Source: Ruegeria sp. YS9 (lineage in GTDB: Bacteria > Pseudomonadota > Alphaproteobacteria > Rhodobacterales > Rhodobacteraceae). From it: a stretch of 64,000 nt of DNA. The DNA is taken from NCBI RefSeq assembly GCF_024628725.1, contig NZ_CP102409.1:2079001-2143000 (forward strand), in the 5' to 3' direction. Below are positions 19,876 through 29,408 of the stretch, one piece after another (positions within the stretch are counted from its first letter, which is position 1; every line of letters begins with the position of its first letter). A program made the position numbers and the translations under genes. The notes below the pieces were generated by a model. The model saw nothing but the letters and a program-made list of their open reading frames with translations, had not been told where the DNA came from and did no database searches.

Positions 19876-21525
19876 TCAGGCCTGCAACAAAGCCCGGGCG
19901 GCGGCACGGGCTTCTTCGGTGATGGTATCGCCGGCCACCATGCGCGCGATCTCGTCCACCCGATCCGGTTCGGCCAGAGGAATGACGGTGGACAGGGTTT
20001 GCCCGTTGGTGACCTGTTTCTGCACCCGCCAGTGATGCGCCGCCCGTGCGGCGACTTGCGGGGAATGGGTGACAACCAGAACCTGCCCGCCCTGCGCCAG
20101 CGACGCCAGCCTGCGCCCGACCGCATCAGCGGTTGCCCCACCGACACCGCGATCGATCTCGTCAAAGATCATCGTCCGGGCACCGTCGTCGCCAGACAGG
20201 CAGACCTTGAGGGCCAGCAGGAAGCGGCTGAGTTCACCCCCCGAGGCGATCTTGTTCAACGGCCCCGCCGGCGCACCGGGGTTGGTGGCCACGGTAAAGG
20301 CCACCGCGTCGGTGCCCTCGGGGCCGGGTTCAGCCGGGGTAATTTCGGTCTGAAACACGGCACGTTCCATCTTGAGCGGGGCCAGTTCCGCCATGACGGC
20401 CGCGTCAAGCCGCCCGGCGGCCGCCTTGCGCGCGGCGCTGAGGTCGGCGGCGGCGGCGTCATAGGCCTGTTGCGCCGCTTCTACGGCTGCTCGCCTGTCT
20501 TCCAGGTCGGCATCTCCTGCCTCCAACCGGTTCAACCGGTCACGCAGAGTGTCGGCAAACGAACCCAGATCATCCGGGGCCACGTCATGTTTGCGGGCCT
20601 GCGCCCGGATGGCAAACAGGCGTTCCTCGGCCTGTTCCAATTCTGCCGGATTGAAGTCCAGCGCCTGAAGGCAGGCATTCACGCCATCCTGCGCCTCGCC
20701 CAATTCGATCATCGCGCGCCCGAGCGCTGCTATCGGTTCTTCCAACTGGCCGCCCGCATTGTCCGAGACGCCTTCCAGCCAGCGGATGGCGTCGGACATG
20801 GCCCCTTCCGCCCCGTCCCCGGACAACAGGGCAAAGGCTCGCGCAACATCGTCGCGAATCCGCTCGGCCCCTTGCATCATGCGGCGGCGGGCATCCAGTT
20901 CGGCATCCTCACCGGGTTGCGGGTCAAGCTGGTCAAGCTCGGCGACCGCGTGGCGCAGGAATTCTTCCTCGCTGCGGACGGCAGCCAGAGCGGCCTCGGT
21001 CTCGGCCAGCGCCTTGCGGGTACGGGACATCGCGGCCCAGGCGGTTCGCACGTTTGTCAGCTGCTCCGAGACCTGTGCAAATTCGTCCAGCATCGCCCGA
21101 TGACCACGCGGATTCAGCAAACCGCGGTCATCATGCTGTCCGTGCAGTTCTATCAGGGTCTCGGACAGCGCCCGCAGCACCTCACCCGAGCACCGGCGAT
21201 CATTGACCCAGGCGGTCTTGCGCCCCTCGGCAGTATTTACCCGGCGCAGGATCAGTTCTTGCCCCCCCGGCAAACCGGCTTCGGCCAAAACCGCATGTGC
21301 GGGATGATCGGCAGAAAGCTCGAACTCGGCGACGACCTCACCCTGCGCGGCACCCTGCCGCACCAGTTCGGCCCGACCGCGCCAGCCAAGCACGAAGCCC
21401 AGTGAGTCCAATAAAATCGATTTGCCCGCACCGGTTTCGCCGGTCAAGGCGTTCAAGCCCGGCTGAAAGCCCAGTTCCAGCCGGTCGATGATCAGCATAT
21501 CGCGGATATCAAGGGCGCGCAGCAT
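19876..21525 (-). CDS. recN: DNA repair protein RecN
   Basis: SMC-like ATPase acting in double-strand break repair. 549 residues. Walker A is at 29-36 (GETGAGKS); two coiled-coil regions with many Ala, Glu and Arg run from about 150 to 375; the ABC signature segment is ASGGELSRFLLALK and Walker B is TMIFDEIDRGVGG, followed by VTHSPQVAA. It is the last gene of the minus-strand run after lpxC and bamD, with 36 bp between it and bamD. Confidence 0.96.
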   Translation of the reverse strand: MLRALDIRDMLIIDRLELGFQPGLNALTGETGAGKSILLDSLGFVLGWRGRAELVRQGAAQGEVVAEFELSADHPAHAVLAEAGLPGGQELILRRVNTAEGRKTAWVNDRRCSGEVLRALSETLIELHGQHDDRGLLNPRGHRAMLDEFAQVSEQLTNVRTAWAAMSRTRKALAETEAALAAVRSEEEFLRHAVAELDQLDPQPGEDAELDARRRMMQGAERIRDDVARAFALLSGDGAEGAMSDAIRWLEGVSDNAGGQLEEPIAALGRAMIELGEAQDGVNACLQALDFNPAELEQAEERLFAIRAQARKHDVAPDDLGSFADTLRDRLNRLEAGDADLEDRRAAVEAAQQAYDAAAADLSAARKAAAGRLDAAVMAELAPLKMERAVFQTEITPAEPGPEGTDAVAFTVATNPGAPAGPLNKIASGGELSRFLLALKVCLSGDDGARTMIFDEIDRGVGGATADAVGRRLASLAQGGQVLVVTHSPQVAARAAHHWRVQKQVTNGQTLSTVIPLAEPDRVDEIARMVAGDTITEEARAAARALLQA

Positions 21526-21561
21526 GAGGTCTTCAGCGTCCCGGACCCGAGGCCATCGCGA

Positions 21562-22425
21562 TTACAACCATTCACCTTTGATGGTCTGACGATAAATCGT
21601 GCTGAGCCAGTTGTTACCGCGGCTCTTGAGATCAAGCCCGCGAGAGGTCAACAGTTTGTACGCATCGTCATACCATTCCGAGGACTGGTAGTTGTAACCA
21701 AGAATGGCACCTGCGGTCTGCGCCTCGTCCAGCAGGCCAAGCGACAGATAGGCCTCGACCAGACGATACAGTGCCTCTGCGGTGTGGGATGTGGTCTGAA
21801 AGTCTTCGACCACAACACGGAACCGGTTGATGGCTGCGATATAGTGATCCTGACGCAGGTAATAGCGCCCGATCTCCATTTCCTTGCCCGCCAGATGGTC
21901 GAAGGCCAGATCGAATTTCAGAACCGCCGATGTGGCGTATTCGCTGTCTGGATAGACCTCGATCACGGTCCGCAGAGATTGCAGCGCCTGGAAGGTCAGG
22001 CCCTGGTCGCGCCCGACTTCGTCAATCTGGTCGTAATAGCTGAGCGCCAGCAGATACTGCGCATAAGCCGCATCTTCATCCGTCGGATAGAAGTCGATAT
22101 AACGCTGCGCCGCCGCGCGGCTTTCTTCGTAATTCTGGTCCGAATGGAACGAAAACGCCTGCATGATCAGCGCACGCTTGGCCCAGTCGGAATACGGATA
22201 CAGACGTTCGACTTCCGAGAAATACCACGCCGCGTCGTCCGAGCGATTCTGCGACAGTTCGTATTCACCACGGGTATATATCTGTTCCGGCGTAAACCCT
22301 TCCAGGTTCTGTTCACGGTCCGCGCCCTTGCGACCAAAAAGGCCGCCGGCGTTGCCGCATGCCGTCAAAACTGCTGCCAGAAGAATCGCACCCGCGAATC
22401 TGACTGCCGCTTTGCTGCCAACCAT
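21562..22425 (-). CDS. bamD: Outer-membrane protein assembly lipoprotein BamD (ComL)
   Basis: Lipoprotein of the BAM complex, which folds beta-barrel proteins into the outer membrane. About 287 residues from the chosen ATG, which has aagga eight nt upstream; an ATG 9 nt earlier is possible. The signal peptide ends in the lipobox LTAC (LLAAVLTACG), giving a lipidated Cys at about residue 24. TPR-like helical repeats follow (TRGEYELSQNRSDDAAWYF, EESRAAAQRYIDFYPTDEDA, YPDSEYATSA), typical of BamD. It sits between lpxC and recN, a common arrangement. Confidence 0.94.
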   Translation of the reverse strand: MVGSKAAVRFAGAILLAAVLTACGNAGGLFGRKGADREQNLEGFTPEQIYTRGEYELSQNRSDDAAWYFSEVERLYPYSDWAKRALIMQAFSFHSDQNYEESRAAAQRYIDFYPTDEDAAYAQYLLALSYYDQIDEVGRDQGLTFQALQSLRTVIEVYPDSEYATSAVLKFDLAFDHLAGKEMEIGRYYLRQDHYIAAINRFRVVVEDFQTTSHTAEALYRLVEAYLSLGLLDEAQTAGAILGYNYQSSEWYDDAYKLLTSRGLDLKSRGNNWLSTIYRQTIKGEWL

Positions 22426-22551
22426 ACCGCCCATCCTTGTCGTCTTGCTTAATGGGGTTTGCCCCGATTTGAGCCATGGTCTAGCACAGAAAATTCCGGT
22501 GCAAAACGCCTTATGCGACTTCTGGTGCAAATGTCGTCAGAGTTGATCTGA

Positions 22552-23472
22552 TCAGGCCACTTCGGGGATTTCGTTGACGACAAGCCCCTGCCCCGGCAGG
22601 CGCGCGGCCTGTTCAGGCGTGCACAGTACCGGACGCACGGCGCCCGGCGTTTCGAACAGGTTGCGCAGCAATGTGTTGGTCAGCGAATGACCCGACTTGT
22701 TTCCGGTGAAGTGACCCAAGATCGGCCCACCAGCCAGATAGAGATCACCCAGGGCGTCCAGCATCTTGTGGCGCACCGCCTCGTCGACCCGGCGGAAACC
22801 GCCCGGTGTCAGAACTTCGACGCCCTGAACGACCACGGCATTTTCAAGCGTGCCACCCAAAGCCAACCCGTTTCGGCGCATCGCCTCGACATCCGTGCGA
22901 CGGCAGAACGTGCGACAATCGCTGAGTTCGCGCGCGAAGGAACCATTGCGCATGTCCAGCGTCTTGCTCTGGCTGCCGATGGCACTGTCTTCGAAATCGA
23001 TGTGGAAGTCGATGATCAGCCCGTCAGCGGGTGCTATGCTGGCGCTGGCCCCTTCACGGGATGCGGTGACGGTTTTCAGAACCTCATAGGCCAATACCGG
23101 GCTGGCCTGACGGCGCACGCCCCTGGCCATGATGCCACGCACGAAGTCAATCGAGGACCCGTCCATGATCGGAACTTCGGGACCGTCGATCTCGATGAGC
23201 GCGTTGTGCACGCCACACCCGGCAAGAGCAGCCATGATATGTTCGACGGTAGAAACCGAAACGCCGGCATCATTCACCAGTCGCGTACAAAGCGGGGTCC
23301 GTTCGACCACATGGTAGAGCGCCGGAATCATCGCATCGCCCAGTTGAATATCCGTCCGCTTGAACCAGATGCCGTGACCCGCTGCCGCCGGTTTCAGGAC
23401 CATGGTCGCCGGCTTGCCGCTGTGCAGCCCGACGCCTGTAAACGTGACCGGAGATTTGAGCGTATGTTGCAA
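22552..23472 (-). CDS. lpxC: UDP-3-O-acyl-N-acetylglucosamine deacetylase
   Basis: Zinc enzyme of the first committed step of lipid A synthesis. The TTG at 23472-23470 is chosen because gagg lies six nt upstream and the resulting protein (306 residues, starting QHTLKSPVTFTGVGLHSG after Met) matches normal LpxC length. The frame extends to 23544 without a better site. The zinc ligand His is in VSTVEHIMAAL, the active-site loop is EIDGPEVPIMDGSS, and the C-terminal His/Asp segment is VRHKMLDALGDLYLAG, with GHFTGNKSGHSLTN. A CtrA-type box lies about 155 bp upstream. Confidence 0.95.
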   Translation of the reverse strand: MQHTLKSPVTFTGVGLHSGKPATMVLKPAAAGHGIWFKRTDIQLGDAMIPALYHVVERTPLCTRLVNDAGVSVSTVEHIMAALAGCGVHNALIEIDGPEVPIMDGSSIDFVRGIMARGVRRQASPVLAYEVLKTVTASREGASASIAPADGLIIDFHIDFEDSAIGSQSKTLDMRNGSFARELSDCRTFCRRTDVEAMRRNGLALGGTLENAVVVQGVEVLTPGGFRRVDEAVRHKMLDALGDLYLAGGPILGHFTGNKSGHSLTNTLLRNLFETPGAVRPVLCTPEQAARLPGQGLVVNEIPEVA

Positions 23473-23626
23473 AATGGGCCTCGGTGAGTGGTGTCCAGCC
23501 TGCATGGGCCGTGTTGGACACCCAGTTAAGGAAGCCCGCGTCAAGGCTCAACTCACTCTTTGCAACCGATTGAAACATGTATGTAACAGATCGGCAAAAC
23601 CCTGCTTACATGCCTGCAACATACTG

Positions 23627-23641
23627 TTAATAAACGATTAA
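23627..23641 (-). promoter_or_regulatory. CtrA-type binding box between ftsZ and lpxC
   Basis: Read on the minus strand with the next base, the site is TTAA-N7-TTAAC, an exact match to the full CtrA consensus of alphaproteobacteria. It lies about 155 bp upstream of the lpxC start and 45 bp after the ftsZ stop. Binding is inferred from the motif only. Confidence 0.55.
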
Positions 23642-23665
23642 GGGCCGCCAAATGGCAGCCCCTTG
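23641..23665 (-). terminator. Weak hairpin downstream of ftsZ
   Basis: On the minus strand, aaggggctgcc and ggcggccctt pair around an attt loop with one bulged G. It lies about 20 nt after the ftsZ stop. The following bases are ttaatcgttta, not a clean T-run, so termination may be partial. Confidence 0.4.
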
Positions 23666-23685
23666 AGTGGATTTTGTTACCGCGA

Positions 23686-25290
23686 TCAGTTGGCTTGACG
23701 GCGCAGGAAGGCCGGAATTTCGATACGGTCCTGATCCGGATCGGCCTCCTCCTGAATCGGCGCGGTAGCCTCGGACTGTCGCAAAACGGGCTGCTGCCGC
23801 GGCGGTTGGGCCGGTGTATCCGAGGCATGACCGGTCATCCGATCGATCAGACGATTGAAGCCGAAACGCGACCGCTCCTCGGGTTCCGGCTGCGAAACCG
23901 CTTCGGGTTGGCGGGGCGCTGCCGGACGCTGCTGCGCCGACGGAACCTTCTGCACAGCGGCCTGCAAACGCTGCAATGCTTCGGGCGACGGGGTGCCGGC
24001 AGCATGTCCGCGCGGCGCCACGAATGCCTCGGGCGCTGGCTCAACATGCTCGGGCTGCGGTTCGAACTCGGCCACACGCGGCTGATAAGCGGGTGGCGGC
24101 AAGCCGTCATCGTCACGCTCGTCGCGCGGCTGGAATTGCGGTTGCGCCGGCTCTTCAGCGGCTTCGAACAGCGAAGGTTCGCGGTTTTCTTCCGGCTGCG
24201 GGGCGGGCTCTGCTGCGTCGGCAACTACCCGGGTTTCTTCCTGAATATGCTCTTCAGCCGAAACCGTGCGGGTCAGCGGTTCTGACATCGAACGGCGCGC
24301 GACCGGGACTTCGGTCGTTTTTTCGCTGGCGTCGATGCCGGTCGCGACAACCGACACGCGCATTCCGCCTTCCATGGCGGTATCCAGCGTCGAGCCGACG
24401 ATGATATTGGCCTCGGGGTCCACTTCCTCGCGGATGCGGTTTGCGGCTTCGTCCAGTTCGAACAGGGTCAGGTCGTGCGACCCGGTGATGTTGATCAGCA
24501 CGCCCTTGGCGCCCTTGAGGCTGATTTCGTCCAACAGCGGGTTTGCAATAGCCTTCTCCGCCGCCTGGATGGCGCGGTCTTCACCTGTTGCCTCGCCGGT
24601 ACCCATCATCGCCTTGCCCATCTCGTCCATCACGGCGCGAACGTCGGCAAAGTCGAGGTTGATCAGGCCGGGGCGCACCATCAGGTCGGTCACGCCTTTG
24701 ACGCCCTGATACAGAACGTCGTCAGCCATCGAGAACGCCTCGGTAAAGGTGGTCTTTTCATTGGCCAGGCGGAACAGGTTCTGGTTCGGGATGATGATCA
24801 GCGTGTCGACAACCTGCTGCAATGCCTCAACGCCGTCTTCGGCCTGACGCATCCGCTTGGCGCCTTCGAACTGGAAGGGCTTGGTGACGACACCGACGGT
24901 CAGAACACCCAACTCACGAGCGGCCTGCGCAATGATCGGAGCGGCGCCCGTTCCGGTACCGCCGCCCATACCGGCGGTGATGAAGCACATATGCGCGCCG
25001 GCAAGGTGGTCCACGATCTGTTCGATGCTTTCCTCGGCGGCGGCCGCGCCGACGGTCGGGCGGGCCCCTGCCCCCAGACCTTCGGTGACCTTCACGCCCA
25101 GTTGCACCCGCGCCGAAGACTGGCTTTGTTGCAGCGCCTGCGCGTCGGTGTTGGCGACCACGAAATCAACGCCGTCCAACTGCTTTTCAATCATGTTGTT
25201 GACGGCGTTCCCGCCTGCACCGCCAACGCCAAATACTGTAATCCGAGGCTTCAGTTCGTCGTGCCCGGGCATCGAAAGATTCAATGTCAT
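23686..25290 (-). CDS. ftsZ: Cell division GTPase FtsZ
   Basis: Tubulin-like GTPase that forms the Z ring at mid-cell. 534 residues. The GTPase core (about 1-320) has [22 protein letters not shown] and the tubulin signature [11 protein letters not shown] long linker (about 330-515) rich in Pro, Gln and Glu follows, as is usual in Rhodobacterales. The conserved C-terminal peptide [11 protein letters not shown] would bind FtsA and other partners. It lies after ftsA and a small periplasmic-protein gene, and before lpxC. The 348-bp upstream gap suggests an own promoter. Confidence 0.98.
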   Translation of the reverse strand: MTLNLSMPGHDELKPRITVFGVGGAGGNAVNNMIEKQLDGVDFVVANTDAQALQQSQSSARVQLGVKVTEGLGAGARPTVGAAAAEESIEQIVDHLAGAHMCFITAGMGGGTGTGAAPIIAQAARELGVLTVGVVTKPFQFEGAKRMRQAEDGVEALQQVVDTLIIIPNQNLFRLANEKTTFTEAFSMADDVLYQGVKGVTDLMVRPGLINLDFADVRAVMDEMGKAMMGTGEATGEDRAIQAAEKAIANPLLDEISLKGAKGVLINITGSHDLTLFELDEAANRIREEVDPEANIIVGSTLDTAMEGGMRVSVVATGIDASEKTTEVPVARRSMSEPLTRTVSAEEHIQEETRVVADAAEPAPQPEENREPSLFEAAEEPAQPQFQPRDERDDDGLPPPAYQPRVAEFEPQPEHVEPAPEAFVAPRGHAAGTPSPEALQRLQAAVQKVPSAQQRPAAPRQPEAVSQPEPEERSRFGFNRLIDRMTGHASDTPAQPPRQQPVLRQSEATAPIQEEADPDQDRIEIPAFLRRQAN

Positions 25291-25638
25291 GCTCTGTCCG
25301 CCTGTATTTATGTCCCGCCAAAGCGGTGTTTTTCTTACCTATCCTTGGTCGATTCTAGCGGCCTGATGCCAAAAGGTCACGTCAAAAATCGCGTTTTCCC
25401 ACAAAATATGGAGGAAATAAGGCAGAAACCGGCGGCATTTCGCAGGTCATGCCAGATATAGCGGAAACAACGGCGACCATCACTAGACAACCGGCATGAA
25501 CGCGAGGACACATTCGTTCATCGCGCTCTGATCAACTGTCATCTACACTGCGGAAAACTGCTCAGGTCCTGCCGCGAGGCCTCTTTCGGGCCTTGTGGAT
25601 ATCTTGAGGGATAAATCGACATGCTGCAACCGGTTTCT
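25291..25638 (-). promoter_or_regulatory. Upstream region of ftsZ (no gene seen)
   Basis: 348 bp between the ORF139 stop and the ftsZ start. I see no coding frame with reasonable codon use. On the minus strand a TTGACG at about 25388-25383 resembles a -35 element, but no well-spaced -10 box is clear. A small aggcc/ggcct hairpin lies near 25580-25600. It probably holds an ftsZ promoter and leader; exact elements cannot be assigned. Confidence 0.4.
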
Positions 25639-26058
25639 TTAGCTGAGCGGAGCACCTGGGCAGTTCAGGCCGCGCTCGGTCATGGAGCGCACTTCCTGGA
25701 TTTCCCCATCGACGAAAGAGGCAAGCCGCACCAAAAGGCGGCCTTCGTGCAAAAACGGCCACCAGCAGACCGGAATGCCGTCCGGATCATTGTCGTACAG
25801 AAAACACAACTGACCGTTAGGCGTCGTGATCTGCCCGTAGACACAGCCCTGCCCCTCTTCGCGCCAAACCGAGACACTTCGGTTCAGGAACTGTTCCGTT
25901 CCGACCAGACCGCCGCTGCGAATTTCATAGAACGTGAGGGTTTTGCCGACAGCCGCATCCAGAAACGCCTCGGGCGTGATCATGGTCTGGGCCGATGCCC
26001 AGCACGGCAGCAGGGCCGCGCCCAGCGCAACCCCGCGCAGGTGCCTACCAATTGTCAC
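25639..26058 (-). CDS. Predicted periplasmic protein between ftsA and ftsZ
   Basis: A 139-residue protein starting at a GTG that overlaps the ftsA 3' end by 14 nt in another frame. The frame stays open upstream inside ftsA, but only from the GTG does it look like a protein with a signal peptide (VTIGRHLRGVALGAALLPCWASAQ, cleavage after ASA). The mature part, about 115 residues, has aromatic/Gly-rich beta-like segments (LTFYEIRSGGL, GCVYGQITTPNGQLCFLYD, WWPFLHEG) and four Cys. I do not recognise the family. The overlap with ftsA suggests coupled translation. Confidence 0.7.
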   Translation of the reverse strand: MTIGRHLRGVALGAALLPCWASAQTMITPEAFLDAAVGKTLTFYEIRSGGLVGTEQFLNRSVSVWREEGQGCVYGQITTPNGQLCFLYDNDPDGIPVCWWPFLHEGRLLVRLASFVDGEIQEVRSMTERGLNCPGAPLS

Positions 26059-27382
26059 GGAACCACCGCACGGCGCGCTTGAACGGGCGCGCGGCGTAGG
26101 TGTCGACCGGGATTTCAAAATCCCACCATTCGTCCTGTGGATGGGCCGCAAACAGGCTGAGGCCGACAGCGGATGAAAACCCGGGCCCGGTGGCTGACTG
26201 TGGCAGCCCATGCACGCGCAAGGGACGGCCAAGGCGCACGCGCTGGCCCAGAATGCGGGTGGCCAGCCCGTCCAGCCCCATGATCTGGCTGCCACCGCCG
26301 GTCAGTACGATCTGCTGGCTTGGCATATGTTCAAACCCGGCGGCGTCAAGCCGGACGCGGACCTCTTCAAGAATTTCCTCGACACGCGGGCGCATGATGC
26401 CGATCAGCTCGGCGCGGCTGACGGTGCGGCGGTCGTGCTCCCAGTCGCCGGTGTCACCACCGATATCAATCATATCCCTGTCGTCGGCGCCGGTGGCATG
26501 AACGCCACCATTGAATGTCTTGATCCGTTCCGCCACGGCGGCAGGCACACCCAGACCCATCGAGATATCGGCGGTCACGTGATCGCCGCCCATGCGCACG
26601 CAATCGGCATAGATCATGTGCTTCTTCATGAAGATCGAAACGCTTGTGGTGCCGCCGCCCATGTCGATACAGGCCGCGCCCAGTTCCTGCTCGTCTTCGA
26701 CCAGAGCCGAGATGCCCGAGACATAGGCCGAGTTGGCAATACCCGCGAGTTCAAGATCGCAGCGCTTGATACAGCGCACGATGTTCTGGATCGCTGACGA
26801 ATCCACGGTCAGCATATGCATGTCGACCGCAAGGCTCTGACCCATCTGCCCGCGCGGGTCGATCAGGCCCGAACGGTTGTCGAGCGCGAAATTCACCGGT
26901 TGAGCGTGCAGCACTTCGCGCCCGTCGCCATAATCCGGCACGTCGCAGGCGTTCAGAACGCGGCCCACTTCGGCCTCGGTCACGATCTGACCGTCCAGAT
27001 CGACTTGTGCATCCAACCCGTAAGAGCGCGGGTTCGCACCCGAGAAACAGGCGATCACATGGTCGACGCGGATATCGGCCATCTTCTGTGCGGCCTGAAG
27101 CGCGGTGCGGATGGCACGCTCGGTTTCCTGCATGGCGGTGACTTCGCCGAACTGGACGCCCCGCGACCGGGTGGTCGCGGCGCCGATGACGCGAAAGCCC
27201 GTCTGCCCCGCCATGGAGCCGATGGTGTTGTCTTCGCTCAGCCGACCTGTTCCGTCAAAGCGCAGCACAAGACAGGCGATTTTCGAACTGCCCACATCCA
27301 GAATCGCAATCACACCGCGTTGCAAAGCCTGCCGCCGCATCTGACGCATGGCGCGTTGGGACTGATAAAGATCGGTCATCAT
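26045..27382 (-). CDS. ftsA: Cell division protein FtsA
   Basis: Actin-like ATPase that tethers FtsZ to the membrane and recruits the divisome. 445 residues. Actin-type phosphate loops are visible (AILDVGSSKIAC near 26-37; GAACIDMGGGTTSVSIF), as is the adenosine-site IVLTGGGSQIMGLD. The 1C subdomain region VDMHMLTVDSSAIQNI is present. The C-terminus KRAVRWFRDNW is a good amphipathic membrane-targeting helix. It follows ftsQ by 5 nt. Confidence 0.97.
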   Translation of the reverse strand: MMTDLYQSQRAMRQMRRQALQRGVIAILDVGSSKIACLVLRFDGTGRLSEDNTIGSMAGQTGFRVIGAATTRSRGVQFGEVTAMQETERAIRTALQAAQKMADIRVDHVIACFSGANPRSYGLDAQVDLDGQIVTEAEVGRVLNACDVPDYGDGREVLHAQPVNFALDNRSGLIDPRGQMGQSLAVDMHMLTVDSSAIQNIVRCIKRCDLELAGIANSAYVSGISALVEDEQELGAACIDMGGGTTSVSIFMKKHMIYADCVRMGGDHVTADISMGLGVPAAVAERIKTFNGGVHATGADDRDMIDIGGDTGDWEHDRRTVSRAELIGIMRPRVEEILEEVRVRLDAAGFEHMPSQQIVLTGGGSQIMGLDGLATRILGQRVRLGRPLRVHGLPQSATGPGFSSAVGLSLFAAHPQDEWWDFEIPVDTYAARPFKRAVRWFRDNW

Positions 27383-27387
27383 GGTCG

Positions 27388-28395
27388 TTACTGCCCGTTA
27401 CTCACTGTCACTTTTGTGTTCCACCAGTCTTCGCTGGCGGCTTTGGTCATTCGGATGGTCGGACGCTGCCCGAGGCGCATGTCGACCACGGCCACGTCAC
27501 GTTCCAGAAGGTCCTGCACCTCGTTCACGGCAAGCACGCGTTCCAGCGCCCGCACCGGCCGTTCGGTCGGCAGCATGATGCGCTGACCACGGTCCAGCAC
27601 CAGATCCCAGCGTCGCTCTCCCACGCGCACCAAGCCGCGCACGCGATTGCCCAGGCTGCGCGAGGTCTGAAGAAGTTCCAGCGCTTCACCCACGTGATCG
27701 TTGGCGCCCGCCCCCGCGATCAGCGGCAGATCGGCGTGGTCCTTGCGAGAAGTGGCTTCCTTGACATGCGCGCCTGTCTCATCGAGCAGTTCGAGCCCGT
27801 CATGCGTTCGCCAGACAATTACTGGCTGACGCTCGACGACATCGACTTGCAGGATGCCTCCGGGGCGGATTCTGACGGTTGCGGATTTTACCGGGTCCAG
27901 CCCGGTTATCGTGTCGCGGATCTGTTCAACATCCAGATCCCAGGAACTGATCGGGAAATCCAGTGGCACAATTTCGCGGATATCCTCGGACAGGCCGGTT
28001 CCCGCCCCATCGATGGCCATCAGGTTGACCATGAATTCGGGGCGCTCCTGAATCGAAGTGCGCACATCGGCGATGTAAGCGGCCAGTGCGTCGCGACGGT
28101 CCTGCGAGGCAAAGAAGATGCCAACTGCGGCAGCGATGGCGCAGATCGGCAGGCCGACCTTGACACCAAGGCGAATGCCAGGTGTCAGCATCCAACGCTG
28201 GAGCCGGTAGCTGAGGCGCGACGGCGCCGGGTCGCTGCGACGGGCCGTGCGGGAAAACACCCGCGCGCCACGCAGGCGCAGAAGCGGTTCGGCCTCGTGC
28301 GATTCAGTGTCGGCCGAAGCGAAATCCGCATCCGGCCCTGCAACAGGTTTGGTTCGATGGATTTCCAACGCGCGGCTGGCGGTCAGCGGTCGCAT
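27388..28395 (-). CDS. ftsQ: Cell division protein FtsQ
   Basis: Bitopic divisome protein that links FtsL/FtsB to the ring. 335 residues from the ATG at 28395, which has a near-perfect ggagga six nt upstream. The start overlaps the ddl stop by 13 nt. A long cytoplasmic N-terminus (about 1-90, Arg-rich) is followed by one membrane helix (about 90-112, [17 protein letters not shown]), a POTRA domain ([10 protein letters not shown] and [13 protein letters not shown]), and the beta domain with [15 protein letters not shown]. The product and context fit FtsQ well. Confidence 0.94.
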   Translation of the reverse strand: MRPLTASRALEIHRTKPVAGPDADFASADTESHEAEPLLRLRGARVFSRTARRSDPAPSRLSYRLQRWMLTPGIRLGVKVGLPICAIAAAVGIFFASQDRRDALAAYIADVRTSIQERPEFMVNLMAIDGAGTGLSEDIREIVPLDFPISSWDLDVEQIRDTITGLDPVKSATVRIRPGGILQVDVVERQPVIVWRTHDGLELLDETGAHVKEATSRKDHADLPLIAGAGANDHVGEALELLQTSRSLGNRVRGLVRVGERRWDLVLDRGQRIMLPTERPVRALERVLAVNEVQDLLERDVAVVDMRLGQRPTIRMTKAASEDWWNTKVTVSNGQ

Positions 28396-29300
28396 GAGGC
28401 GTCCTCCACCATCCAGGCGCAAAGCTGGCCGAATGTCATGTCCAGATGGGCGGCCTGCTCCGGGGCCAGAGATGTGGGCGTCATGCCGGGCTGGGTGTTC
28501 GTCTCAAGCAGGAACAGCCCATCGGCACCCAAGCGGTCATCCCAGCGGAAATCGGTGCGGCTGACGCCTCTGCACCCCAAGGCAACATGCGCGCGCACGG
28601 CATAATCCATGCAGCGATCAAAGATGTCCGGTGGCACATCGGCAGGCAGAACGTGCCATGACCCGCCGGGTTTGTATTTGGCATCGTAGTCATACCAACC
28701 GCCATCGGTCATGATCTCGGTCACGGTCAGGGCGCGGTCGCCCATCACCGTTACGGTCAGTTCGCGCCCCGCGACATATTTCTCGACCATGATCTGATCA
28801 GGCATGTCTTCGGACAGCTGCGGCGGGCCATTGGCATTTTCGTGGACGATGTAAATCCCGACGCTGGAGCCTTCGTTGTTTGGCTTGGCCACATAGGGCG
28901 GCTCCATCACGTGGGCTTCGACCACCTCAAGCCTGGGAACGATCACGCTTGGAACGACAGGCAGACCTTCGGCCTGATAGACGTCCTTGCTGCGTTGTTT
29001 GTCCATTGCCAGCGCCGAGGCCAACACCCCGGAATGCGTGTAGGGAATGCGCATCCATTCCAGCAGGCCCTGCACACAGCCATCTTCGCCCCAGCGGCCA
29101 TGCAGGGCGTTGAAAACCACATCCGGCTTGATGTCCGCAAGGCGCGCGCAGAGGTCGGGACCTGCGTCCAGTTCGACCACTTCAAAGCCTTCTCCCACAA
29201 GGGCGGCTGCGCATTCGCGCCCAGAGCTGAGAGACACCTCGCGTTCCGCCGAGGGGCCACCCATCAATACCGCCACTTTGGGGTTTGTCCTGCTCGACAT
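28383..29300 (-). CDS. ddl: D-alanine--D-alanine ligase
   Basis: Joins two D-Ala using ATP for peptidoglycan precursors. 305 residues. ATP-grasp features are visible: [17 protein letters not shown] at the N-terminus, [15 protein letters not shown], the central [16 protein letters not shown], and the metal-binding [12 protein letters not shown]. The start [11 protein letters not shown] (29300) is preferred over the ATG 18 nt upstream on length and alignment grounds. It lies between murB and ftsQ and overlaps the latter. Confidence 0.95.
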   Translation of the reverse strand: MSSRTNPKVAVLMGGPSAEREVSLSSGRECAAALVGEGFEVVELDAGPDLCARLADIKPDVVFNALHGRWGEDGCVQGLLEWMRIPYTHSGVLASALAMDKQRSKDVYQAEGLPVVPSVIVPRLEVVEAHVMEPPYVAKPNNEGSSVGIYIVHENANGPPQLSEDMPDQIMVEKYVAGRELTVTVMGDRALTVTEIMTDGGWYDYDAKYKPGGSWHVLPADVPPDIFDRCMDYAVRAHVALGCRGVSRTDFRWDDRLGADGLFLLETNTQPGMTPTSLAPEQAAHLDMTFGQLCAWMVEDASCDR

Positions 29301-29408
29301 ACCCAACGTGTGCCTCAATGTCCCCGGACCTTATATGGTGGTCCGTACTGCGTTTATGCCTTTGATCCGTCGCCTGATTTTGCCTGTTTTGGTCTGACGG
29401 TCCGGGCT

